Positions 7,112-12,912 of a stretch of DNA of 12,912 nt are shown in pieces; positions within the stretch are counted from its first letter, which is position 1, and each line of letters opens with the position of its first letter. The notes beneath the pieces were generated by a model, which did not search any database, was not told the DNA's origin, and worked only from the letters and a program-made list of their open reading frames with translations. The translations under genes and the position numbers were made by a program. Location: NCBI GenBank assembly GCA_964526435.1, contig CAZGIC010000066.1:1-12912 (forward strand), in the 5' to 3' direction. This stretch comes from Gallispira sp964526435 (GTDB lineage: Bacteria; Bacillota; Clostridia; Lachnospirales; CAG-274).

Positions 7112-8299
7112 ATGCATAGAAAATTTTCTATTTCATTATCAAATTTATACTGCTATATTGTTCTAATATGGGGATTGCTTGCAACCTTAACACACAGTGA
7201 TTTGATTATTGAGTATGGAACAACTATTTTTAATTTATATAATATGTCTAGTGTGTTATTGGTCGTAATTGCTATTATGCAAATAGTGTATCGTAATGGT
7301 CACGTGCCAATTAATAAAATAAAAATTCTATTTGTTGCTGTTTTTTTGATCTCGACCTATTTGTCATACCGAAATTCTGGAAGAGATGATATTTTTTTTC
7401 TTGCTGTTGTAGTTATAGGTGCGTGTTACATTGAAAAGAAACAAATAATATTGTTTCTTTTTAGGGGAATGTTTATTGGCGTTATTTTCATAGTAGGATT
7501 ATCTTTACTGGGAATTTTGGATAATACTACGCAGGAGACTATTCGAGGTACACATGTAGTTGTTAGATATTTTCTTGGATTTGCTCACTCAAATACTTTA
7601 GCTATTTTGGTTTTAGAGCTTGGCATGATGTATATTTATTTGAATTATAAAAAATTAAAAAGGGCACATATGTTTTTACTTTTCGTGTTAAGTGTGTTAT
7701 GTTATAGAATTACATACAGTCGAACAACATTCATTTGTTACATTTGTATGATTTTTGTTCTAATATTAATTAGAAATTTTAGTAAATTGCATCTTGAAAA
7801 AATTTGGATTATTATAGCTAATAACTCAATAAAATTACTTATTATCATTGGCTTGTTTGGCTCGTACTTTGTTGCACAAAATTACAGTAGCGGAATTGGC
7901 ATAGTTGATTTAGTGTCATCTATAATAGGTGTACGAATTCCATTATTGTATGATGCGTTACAGCTTTATCCTCTGAAACTATTTGGTCAGGCAATCAATT
8001 TGGTAAATAGTCAGGAATATTATTTATTTCAAGGGATGGGTGTTGTACTTGATAATTCATACATATACATGTTACTTGAATTTGGTATAATACCAACAGT
8101 CTTGCTTTTTATAGGATACTTTGGGGCTGTAAAAATGTTGATACAAAAAAAAGACTATATAATGCTTATGTGTATGATTATATATCTGATCGCTGGATTT
8201 ACTGAGAAATATTTTTCAGGTCTTTCATATAATTTTACTTTACTAGTTTTAATTGATTTTTTGTATAGTAGGAAAGGACGAATCGATGAACGAAATTGA
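7112..8299 (+). CDS. wzy: Wzy-like polysaccharide polymerase (O-antigen ligase/polymerase type)
   Basis: This 395-residue integral membrane protein has roughly ten to twelve hydrophobic helices, for example near residues 12-27, 42-60, 70-86, 93-106 and 110-135, plus several in the C-terminal half. A loop has 'YFLGFAHSNTLAI' near 150-162 and a later 'YSRTTF'. Both resemble short motifs in Wzy and O-antigen ligase-like proteins ('GF.H.N' and 'SRT'). A large, less hydrophobic section near 255-310 would be the main external loop. The expected role is joining undecaprenyl-linked repeat units on the outer face of the membrane. AGGAG at 7100-7104 gives a clear start. Gene position, next to a Wzx-type flippase and several transferases, supports the call more than sequence similarity, since Wzy proteins diverge strongly. 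The gene is very AT-rich. Confidence 0.8.
   Translation: MHRKFSISLSNLYCYIVLIWGLLATLTHSDLIIEYGTTIFNLYNMSSVLLVVIAIMQIVYRNGHVPINKIKILFVAVFLISTYLSYRNSGRDDIFFLAVVVIGACYIEKKQIILFLFRGMFIGVIFIVGLSLLGILDNTTQETIRGTHVVVRYFLGFAHSNTLAILVLELGMMYIYLNYKKLKRAHMFLLFVLSVLCYRITYSRTTFICYICMIFVLILIRNFSKLHLEKIWIIIANNSIKLLIIIGLFGSYFVAQNYSSGIGIVDLVSSIIGVRIPLLYDALQLYPLKLFGQAINLVNSQEYYLFQGMGVVLDNSYIYMLLEFGIIPTVLLFIGYFGAVKMLIQKKDYIMLMCMIIYLIAGFTEKYFSGLSYNFTLLVLIDFLYSRKGRIDERN
8270..8277 (+). promoter_or_regulatory. Ribosome binding site fixing the start at 8286
   Basis: AGGAAAGG lies 8 nt before the ATG at 8286. The upstream in-frame ATG at 8253 has no such site and would overlap the polymerase gene more deeply. The 8286 start gives a 14-nt overlap with the polymerase end. 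Confidence 0.75.
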
Positions 8300-9440
8300 A
8301 TTGTTTATATGGAATATTGCTGATAGCAAATATGATGAATTTTTATCACGTGGTTGTGCGATAGAAGGAAATAATGGTCCTTATTTATATACCGATACTC
8401 CGGTTAGAAATACGGCGCATTGGTTGATTATTTATTGTTTTTTATGGAAAAATACAAGAGATGAAAGATATCGGGAAATTGCCCTTGTTTTTGCGGATTA
8501 TTTAGTCAAAATGGAATTGAAAACTATATCAGGAGCAATTGAGTGCATGCATGGAGAAAAGTTTGATCATTTAAATGGATTAATTGGTCAAGCTTGGGTA
8601 ATTGAAGCATTAATCTATGCTGCGAATACATTTAATAATAGGGCGTTTTATGATACAGCAAAACGTATTTATTTTTCTCAATCTTTTGTTAAGGAAACTG
8701 GGCTATGGAAAAGAATAGAAATAGATGGAACCGTAATTGACTATGATTATACAGTTAATCATCAAGTTTGGTTTGCTATCGCGGGCTGCATGATAAGCGC
8801 ATATGAAAAGGATACAGAGATTGAATTGCAAGTTACTAGTTTTATGAAAGAATTATTAAATAAGCATTTTCGAATTTACCGCAATGGTTTAATACGACAT
8901 TATCTAGATATTGAACGACCAAATTCAAACATACCATTCAAATCAAAGTGTAAAAGAGCTGTTAAGGACTCATTAGTTATGATGAGAAAAATAGACCCTA
9001 ATCGATTTGATTCAAAGGCTCAAGAAAAAGGATATCATATTTTTGAGTTGTATGGGTATGCAATATTGAAGGCATATCGTCCAGAGGATCCTTTATTTTC
9101 CTCTGAAAAATTTCGTAAAGCATTAAAATACGGAATGGATATAAGCAAATTAAATAGAAGTTTTAATATAAACAGATTGCTAAAAGGAAATTCAAAATAT
9201 CAAATGAATAAATATGCATATGGATATAATTCTCCGGCGTTTGAAGTTCCTTATATATTATTAACATTTTTATACGATGATAAATATAATAATGCAATAA
9301 CTACTCAATTATTTGAGATTCAGAAAAAGCTCGTATATAACAAAAAAACTGGGAGATTAGATAGAAATAATTTTGATGATGAAACTCTAACTGCACGTTT
9401 ATATGAATATATACGATACTTTGATATGATTGGAGAATAG
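8286..9440 (+). CDS. Unassigned helical protein, possible (alpha/alpha)-barrel carbohydrate enzyme
   Basis: I do not recognise this 384-residue protein with confidence. It has no signal peptide or membrane segment. It is built from repeated helical hairpins: 'NTAHWLIIYCFLW' (42-54) with 'YREIALVFADYLVKM' (62-76), 'HLNGLIGQAWVIEALIYAANTF' (95-116) with 'FYDTAKRIYF' (121-130), 'NHQVWFAIAGCMISAY' (158-173), 'HIFELYGYAILKAY' (251-264), 'SPAFEVPYILLTFLY' (316-330) and 'ETLTARLYEYIRYFD' (366-380). Spaced helices ending in Trp, His and Asp-rich turns resemble the (alpha/alpha)6 toroid shared by GlcNAc 2-epimerases, unsaturated glucuronyl hydrolases and some lyases. In this operon it could edit the glycan or a sugar precursor. 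Catalytic residues cannot be assigned. It overlaps the polymerase gene by 14 nt, so coupling is likely. Confidence 0.6.
   Translation: MNEIELFIWNIADSKYDEFLSRGCAIEGNNGPYLYTDTPVRNTAHWLIIYCFLWKNTRDERYREIALVFADYLVKMELKTISGAIECMHGEKFDHLNGLIGQAWVIEALIYAANTFNNRAFYDTAKRIYFSQSFVKETGLWKRIEIDGTVIDYDYTVNHQVWFAIAGCMISAYEKDTEIELQVTSFMKELLNKHFRIYRNGLIRHYLDIERPNSNIPFKSKCKRAVKDSLVMMRKIDPNRFDSKAQEKGYHIFELYGYAILKAYRPEDPLFSSEKFRKALKYGMDISKLNRSFNINRLLKGNSKYQMNKYAYGYNSPAFEVPYILLTFLYDDKYNNAITTQLFEIQKKLVYNKKTGRLDRNNFDDETLTARLYEYIRYFDMIGE
9432..9435 (+). promoter_or_regulatory. Ribosome binding site fixing the flippase start
   Basis: GGAG (within TGGAGAA) lies 9 nt before the ATG at 9445 and inside the last codons of the preceding gene. 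It favours that ATG over the in-frame TTG at 9430, which overlaps the site itself. Confidence 0.65.
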
Positions 9441-9444
9441 TGTA

Positions 9445-10839
9445 ATGGAACGAAAAAACAATTTAGCAAAAAATACTATATTATTGTCTTTAGGTACATT
9501 TTTAAATAAAGGACTAATGTTTGTAATGGTTCCTTTTTTTAGCCGTTGGCTATCAAGTGAGGATTATGGCACATTCGATGTGTTCACAACGTATGTATCA
9601 CTTCTTATACCTTTTATAACCTTAGCCTCTAGTAATGCAGTATTCAGACTATCACAAGATGTAGATACAGATAAAGGAAAGAAAGTTTATATCTCCAATG
9701 GAGCTTTTATAATGATTGTTAATACTGTTGTCGCAACGATTATCTTATTATTATGGAAGAGTTTTGTTGGATTTGACTATTTTCTTCCGTTTTGGTTTTT
9801 ACTTGTAGGAGAGGTATTTGATAATTATTTCCAAGGTTATCTAAGAGCGATAAAAAAATTATCAATTTATGCAATTAGTAAAAGTGTAGGAACAGTACTT
9901 ACTTCTACTTTAGTTACAATTTTTGTTTATTTTATGGATTTGGGGTTGGCAGGTATTCTTTATGGTTACGCGTTTGGATATATTGTTACAGATTTATTTA
10001 TCGCGATTTTGACAAATTTAAAAAAGTATTTTAGTTTAAAATATTTTTCTATAAAAGGTATAAAAGAATTAATTGGGTATTCTTATGCTCTAATTCCAAA
10101 TGATGTTTCATGGTGGATAATAAACGTTTCTGATCGGTCGATAATTAATTTTTTTCTTGGGGCAGCTGCCAATGGTGTCTATGCCATAGCATGCAAAGTG
10201 CCTAATATTTGTTCGGCAGTATTCGGTATGTTCAATATATCATGGCAGGAAACTGCAACAGAGATGATAACAGACAATCAAAGAAATAAGTATTTTCAGG
10301 AAATATATAGAAAGATGGTTAGCATACTAATATCTTTGTGTGGGGGGATGTTGTGTTGTAATTTTATTTTGTTCGATTTCATTTTTGATGTTAAATACTC
10401 TGACGCAAGATACTATGCTCCTATTTTGGTTACATCCATTGTTTTCTCATCTCTTTCTCAGTATTTTGGTGGAATTCAGATTAGTTTAAAACGGCCAAAA
10501 GAAAATGGAGTAACAACAATCTTAGGAGCTGTAGTTAATTTAGTAGTTCATTTGGCTTTGGTTAAGTTTGTCGGACTTTATGCTGCTGCTTTATCGACTA
10601 TTGTAGCAAATATTGTTGTAATGTTTGTGAGAAAAGTTAAATTAAAAAAAGTAGTTTCAGTCAAATTGGAAAGAATTGAATATTTATATGTATTATTTTA
10701 TATTTATTTTTTTATTTCGTGCTATATTGAAATAAACTATGTAATTAGTTCTATTAACTTGATGATTGCAATTGTTTTATTCATTATTATTAACAAAGAC
10801 TTTTTAGAAAAATTTTTAAAAAGAATACGTCACAATTAA
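9445..10839 (+). CDS. wzx: Wzx-type polysaccharide repeat-unit flippase (MVF/MATE-like)
   Basis: This 464-residue membrane protein has many hydrophobic helices and the N-terminal pattern of the Polysacc_synt / oligosaccharide flippase family. 'NLAKNTILLSLGTFLNKGLMFVMVPFF' appears near 6-32, then 'RWLSSEDYGTFDVFTTYVSLL' and 'SSNAVFRL'. The family moves undecaprenyl-pyrophosphate-linked repeat units from the inner to the outer face of the cytoplasmic membrane, where Wzy acts. Length is within the usual 400-500 residues. The middle 'RSIINFFLGAAANGVYAIACKVPNI' is also typical. The start lies 4 nt after the previous stop. It is the last intact gene of the operon; its C-terminal helices are extremely rich in Ile, Phe and Tyr. 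The substrate should be the repeat unit made by the upstream transferases. Confidence 0.9.
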   Translation: MERKNNLAKNTILLSLGTFLNKGLMFVMVPFFSRWLSSEDYGTFDVFTTYVSLLIPFITLASSNAVFRLSQDVDTDKGKKVYISNGAFIMIVNTVVATIILLLWKSFVGFDYFLPFWFLLVGEVFDNYFQGYLRAIKKLSIYAISKSVGTVLTSTLVTIFVYFMDLGLAGILYGYAFGYIVTDLFIAILTNLKKYFSLKYFSIKGIKELIGYSYALIPNDVSWWIINVSDRSIINFFLGAAANGVYAIACKVPNICSAVFGMFNISWQETATEMITDNQRNKYFQEIYRKMVSILISLCGGMLCCNFILFDFIFDVKYSDARYYAPILVTSIVFSSLSQYFGGIQISLKRPKENGVTTILGAVVNLVVHLALVKFVGLYAAALSTIVANIVVMFVRKVKLKKVVSVKLERIEYLYVLFYIYFFISCYIEINYVISSINLMIAIVLFIIINKDFLEKFLKRIRHN

Positions 10840-10893
10840 GACATGAAAATTATCTACACGATATGTTTTTGTTAAATAAAAAGGGAGAACTAA

Positions 10894-11000
10894 ATGATGA
10901 AGATTATAAGTAAAATCATAGTGAATGTCATGACTGCTTTTTATCAGCCATTTTGTCTTCACTTTTAGCAGATTTTTTCATGTTTTCTTATCATTTATAG
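10894..11000 (+). pseudogene. Frameshifted stub of a small membrane-protein gene
   Basis: AAGGGAGA at about 10880-10887 precedes two consecutive ATG codons (10894, 10897). The frame reads 24 residues, ending '...VNVMTAFYQPFCLHF', and stops at 10966-10968. Shifting frame near 10954-10956 continues as 'SSLLADFFMFSYHL' to a TAG at 10998-11000. The joined product, a basic N-terminus then 'AFYQPF' and a hydrophobic segment rich in Leu, Phe and Met, looks like the first transmembrane helix of a membrane protein, perhaps VanZ-like. The rest of such a gene is missing. I infer the decayed 5' end of a former last gene of the operon. The family assignment is a guess; a real 24-residue hydrophobic peptide is the alternative. 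Confidence 0.45.
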
Positions 11001-11063
11001 AAAATATTTATTGTGGTATTTAATTACATAGAGCAAAAGGCCGTAGAATTAAATTATGTAAAT

Positions 11064-11104
11064 AAAAATATCCGTCATACTATTTTGGTATGACGGATAT
11101 TTTT
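11064..11104. terminator. Bidirectional rho-independent terminator
   Basis: A perfect 17-bp inverted repeat (arms 11064-11080 and 11088-11104) surrounds a 7-base loop. The stem has a GC-containing core (CCGTCATAC paired with GTATGACGG) and an A-tract on the left matched by a T-tract on the right, so it can terminate transcription in both directions. It lies 225 nt beyond the flippase stop and 62 nt beyond the thrC stop, and should end both convergent transcripts. Confidence 0.93.
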
Positions 11105-11165
11105 ATATGTTTAGATATTTAAATCATCTGATTATGAAAACTTAAAACAGCTTACTTCCTGAAGA

Positions 11166-12635
11166 TTATTTTAATTTGTTTTGTACAAATGTTCTTAATT
11201 CATCTCTTCCAATAACTGTCTTATGAAGTACTTCTCTTTTATCAATTCCCTTAATAGGTGCAGGAATTGATACACCGCTTACCTTTTCAAGTGCGTCAAG
11301 GGCTGCAAAAGGTTCAATGTCATCATATTTGCTGTCTATAGCTCTCAAAACATCTTTTGCAAATTTATAAGGACTTGCAGTTGATACTATAACATTAGGA
11401 GTTGTATCCTTTGTTTCTGCGGCATATTTATCATATGATGCCTTTGCAACTGCTGTATGAGTATCCATAACATATTTATTTTCTTCAAATTCCTTCTTTA
11501 TTGCATTAAATGTTTCTGCAACAGTAGCATATTCTCCTGCAAATTCATCTTCAATCTTAAAGTCATAACTTCCCTTTGTATTAAGGTCAGTCATCATATT
11601 CTTAGTAGCCTCGGCAGACTTGCTTAAATGATAGAGAAGTCTTTCAAGGTTTGAAGATATGAGAATATCCATTGAAGGAGATACTGTTACCATAAACTCT
11701 CTGTCTTTAATTGTATATACTCCAGTTTTGAAGAAATCATATAATACTTTGTTGTCATTTGATGCACATATAAGTTTGTTTACAGGAAGTCCCATTTTCT
11801 TTGCGTAATAACCTGCAAGAATGTCACCGAAATTACCTGTAGGAACAGTAAAGTTAAGCATATCGCCCATATTTATTTTTTCTGAATTTACCATTTGTGC
11901 ATAAGCATAGAAATAGTAAACAATTTGCGGAGCGAGTCTGCCTATGTTGATAGAGTTTGCTGAAGAGAAAACATATCCCTTGCTCTTAAGTTCCTCTTTA
12001 AGTTCCTTGTCTGTAAATATCTTCTTAACTGCTGTCTGGGCATCGTCAAAGTTACCCTTTATACCCACAACGCAAGTGTTTTTGCCGGTCTGAGTAACCA
12101 TCTGTGCCTTCTGTACGGGAGATACACCGTCTTCAGGGAAGAAAACAATAATCTGTGTACCATCTACATCGGCAAAGCCTTCTAATGCAGCCTTTCCTGT
12201 GTCGCCTGAAGTAGCTGTTAATATAACAATTTCTTCATTGACACCGTTTTTCATTGCAGCTGTTTTTAAAAGATATGGAAGAATAGAAAGTGCCATATCC
12301 TTAAAGGCAATTGTTCTGCCGTGGAAAAGCTCAAGGAAATTATCATTTCCTGCAGAAACAACAGGAGCAATAAGCTTTGTGTCAAATTTTTCATCATAAG
12401 CTGAGTTAATGCAGTATCTTAATTCTTCTTCTGTATAATCAGCGAGTATAAGCTTTAATACCTGATAGGCAAGCTCCTGATAAGTGTATTTTGTAATGTC
12501 TTCAAGAGGGAAGTCAATTGAAGGCATTGTCTCCGGAACATAAAGTCCTCCGTCATCTGCAATACCCTTTACAATTGCCTGACTTGCTGTTACCAGGTTT
12601 TTGTCACCTCTTGTACTTTTAAACATAATATTCAT
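11166..12635 (-). CDS. thrC: Threonine synthase
   Basis: This 489-residue enzyme converts O-phospho-L-homoserine and water to L-threonine and phosphate, the last step of threonine synthesis, using pyridoxal phosphate in the cytoplasm. The N-terminus 'MFKSTRGDKN' and 'ADDGGLYVPE' (27-35) are classic. The PLP lysine is K112 in 'HGRTIAFKDMAL'. 'TSGDTGKAAL' (142-151) is the phosphate-binding loop, and 'SANSINIGRLAPQIVYYF' (225-242) and 'VPTGNFGDILAGYYAKKMG' (264-282) match the family. The length fits the long threonine synthase class. The start at 12635 follows GAGGTAA with good spacing; a second in-frame ATG lies three codons later. It faces the polysaccharide operon, shares a terminator with it, has its own promoter and is unrelated in function. 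Codon use is more G+C-rich than the polymerase or flippase genes. Confidence 0.97.
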   Translation of the reverse strand: MNIMFKSTRGDKNLVTASQAIVKGIADDGGLYVPETMPSIDFPLEDITKYTYQELAYQVLKLILADYTEEELRYCINSAYDEKFDTKLIAPVVSAGNDNFLELFHGRTIAFKDMALSILPYLLKTAAMKNGVNEEIVILTATSGDTGKAALEGFADVDGTQIIVFFPEDGVSPVQKAQMVTQTGKNTCVVGIKGNFDDAQTAVKKIFTDKELKEELKSKGYVFSSANSINIGRLAPQIVYYFYAYAQMVNSEKINMGDMLNFTVPTGNFGDILAGYYAKKMGLPVNKLICASNDNKVLYDFFKTGVYTIKDREFMVTVSPSMDILISSNLERLLYHLSKSAEATKNMMTDLNTKGSYDFKIEDEFAGEYATVAETFNAIKKEFEENKYVMDTHTAVAKASYDKYAAETKDTTPNVIVSTASPYKFAKDVLRAIDSKYDDIEPFAALDALEKVSGVSIPAPIKGIDKREVLHKTVIGRDELRTFVQNKLK

Positions 12636-12684
12636 ATTAATTACCTCATTTAATAAATTATTCCAACAGGGATTATAATAAGTA

Positions 12685-12713
12685 ATTTTATAATATTTTT
12701 ACTGCTTTGTCAA
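12685..12713 (-). promoter_or_regulatory. Sigma-A-type promoter of thrC
   Basis: On the - strand, TTGACA (complement of 12708-12713) is followed after exactly 17 nt by TAAAAT (complement of 12685-12690). Both are close to the sigma-A consensus. Transcription would start near 12678, leaving a leader of only about 40 nt before the ATG. That is too short for a T-box or other large threonine-responsive leader. Confidence 0.78.
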
Positions 12714-12848
12714 TTTATTTAACTGAATTATATTAAATATAATGCTTAAAAAATATTGAGTATTTAACTATGTAACTTTAACTATATAATAATATAAAAA
12801 ATATTTGATAAAAATATAACTTTTTGATTATTATTTCGTATAATTTAC

Positions 12849-12877
12849 TTGTAAATGTTTTTTTATATTGTTATAAT
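12849..12877 (+). promoter_or_regulatory. Sigma-A-type promoter with extended -10 for a gene beyond the window
   Basis: TTGTAA at 12849-12854 and a perfect TATAAT at 12872-12877 are separated by 17 nt. A TG at 12869-12870 forms an extended -10 (TGTTATAAT). A second TATAAT copy at 12881-12886 follows. Transcription would start about 12884-12890 and run off the end of the window. Confidence 0.72.
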
Positions 12878-12904
12878 ATATATAATAGTATATAAATTTG
12901 TCGC

Positions 12905-12912
12905 AAGGAGGT
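12905..12912 (+). promoter_or_regulatory. Perfect Shine-Dalgarno sequence at the window edge
   Basis: AAGGAGGT forms the last eight bases and matches the anti-Shine-Dalgarno end of 16S rRNA in full. With the promoter just upstream, it implies a + strand gene starting about 5-10 nt outside the window and divergent from thrC. Its identity cannot be seen. Confidence 0.75.

Larger units (their letters stand above)
10840..11165. other. Intergenic region between the convergent flippase and thrC genes
   Basis: This 326-base stretch holds no intact gene. It contains a broken stub of a small membrane-protein gene with a good ribosome binding site (10894-11000), a featureless AT-rich spacer (about 11001-11063), the strong hairpin terminator (11064-11104), and about 60 bases downstream of thrC in which I see nothing. 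Confidence 0.8.

Noticed and set aside
11001..11063. An imperfect inverted repeat made of TTAATTACATA-like and TATGTAAATA-like parts between the gene stub and the terminator.
   Set aside because: The arms match only partly, contain almost no G or C and are easily produced by AT-rich sequence. The neighbouring perfect hairpin explains termination.
12714..12848. Dense TATAAT-like and ATATAA-like repeats upstream of the divergent promoters.
   Set aside because: They look like ordinary low-GC promoter DNA. No regular unit length or clear palindrome is visible, so I do not call a repeat array or operator.
1..12912. Search for CRISPR arrays, tRNA or rRNA genes, insertion sequences, attachment sites and phage genes.
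   Set aside because: No regularly spaced repeats, no tRNA-like cloverleaf, no transposase or integrase reading frames and no terminal inverted repeats flanking genes were seen.

Overview
The window looks like the 3' part of a cell-surface polysaccharide (exopolysaccharide or capsule) locus from a low-GC Gram-positive bacterium. Strong AGGAG-type ribosome binding sites, AT-rich spacers, sigma-A-like promoters and the protein styles suggest a Clostridia, Lachnospiraceae-like host. That placement is inferred from general appearance, not from a marker gene.

Layout. Positions 1-158 hold the C-terminus of a nucleotide-sugar dehydrogenase, probably UDP-glucose 6-dehydrogenase. A run of closely spaced + strand genes follows: a GT4-type glycosyltransferase (161-1357); a decayed 3' remnant of an acyltransferase-3 gene (about 1358-1581); two more GT-B glycosyltransferases (1581-2828, 2825-3841); a radical SAM/SPASM enzyme (3868-5058); a WbsX-type GH99-like protein (5073-6212); a GT2 glycosyltransferase (6232-7092); a Wzy-like polymerase (7112-8299); an unassigned helical protein that may be an (alpha/alpha)-barrel carbohydrate enzyme (8286-9440); and a Wzx-type flippase (9445-10839). 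Gaps are mostly 2-26 nt, or the genes overlap, so one transcript is likely.

After the flippase there is a frameshifted stub of a small membrane-protein gene (10894-11000) and a strong symmetric terminator (11064-11104). The convergent housekeeping gene thrC (11166-12635, - strand) marks the edge of the locus. It has a good sigma-A-like promoter. The last 70 bases hold a divergent + strand promoter and a perfect Shine-Dalgarno sequence for a gene that starts just outside the window.

How the genes fit together (inference from family knowledge). The dehydrogenase would supply a uronic acid donor. Four glycosyltransferases would build a lipid-linked repeat unit, Wzx would flip it and Wzy would polymerise it. 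The radical SAM enzyme, the WbsX protein and the unassigned 384-residue protein are the non-standard parts and could tailor the glycan. The acyltransferase that once followed the first glycosyltransferase appears to have been lost. No priming glycosyl-phosphate transferase or chain-length regulator is in the window; these would be expected upstream.
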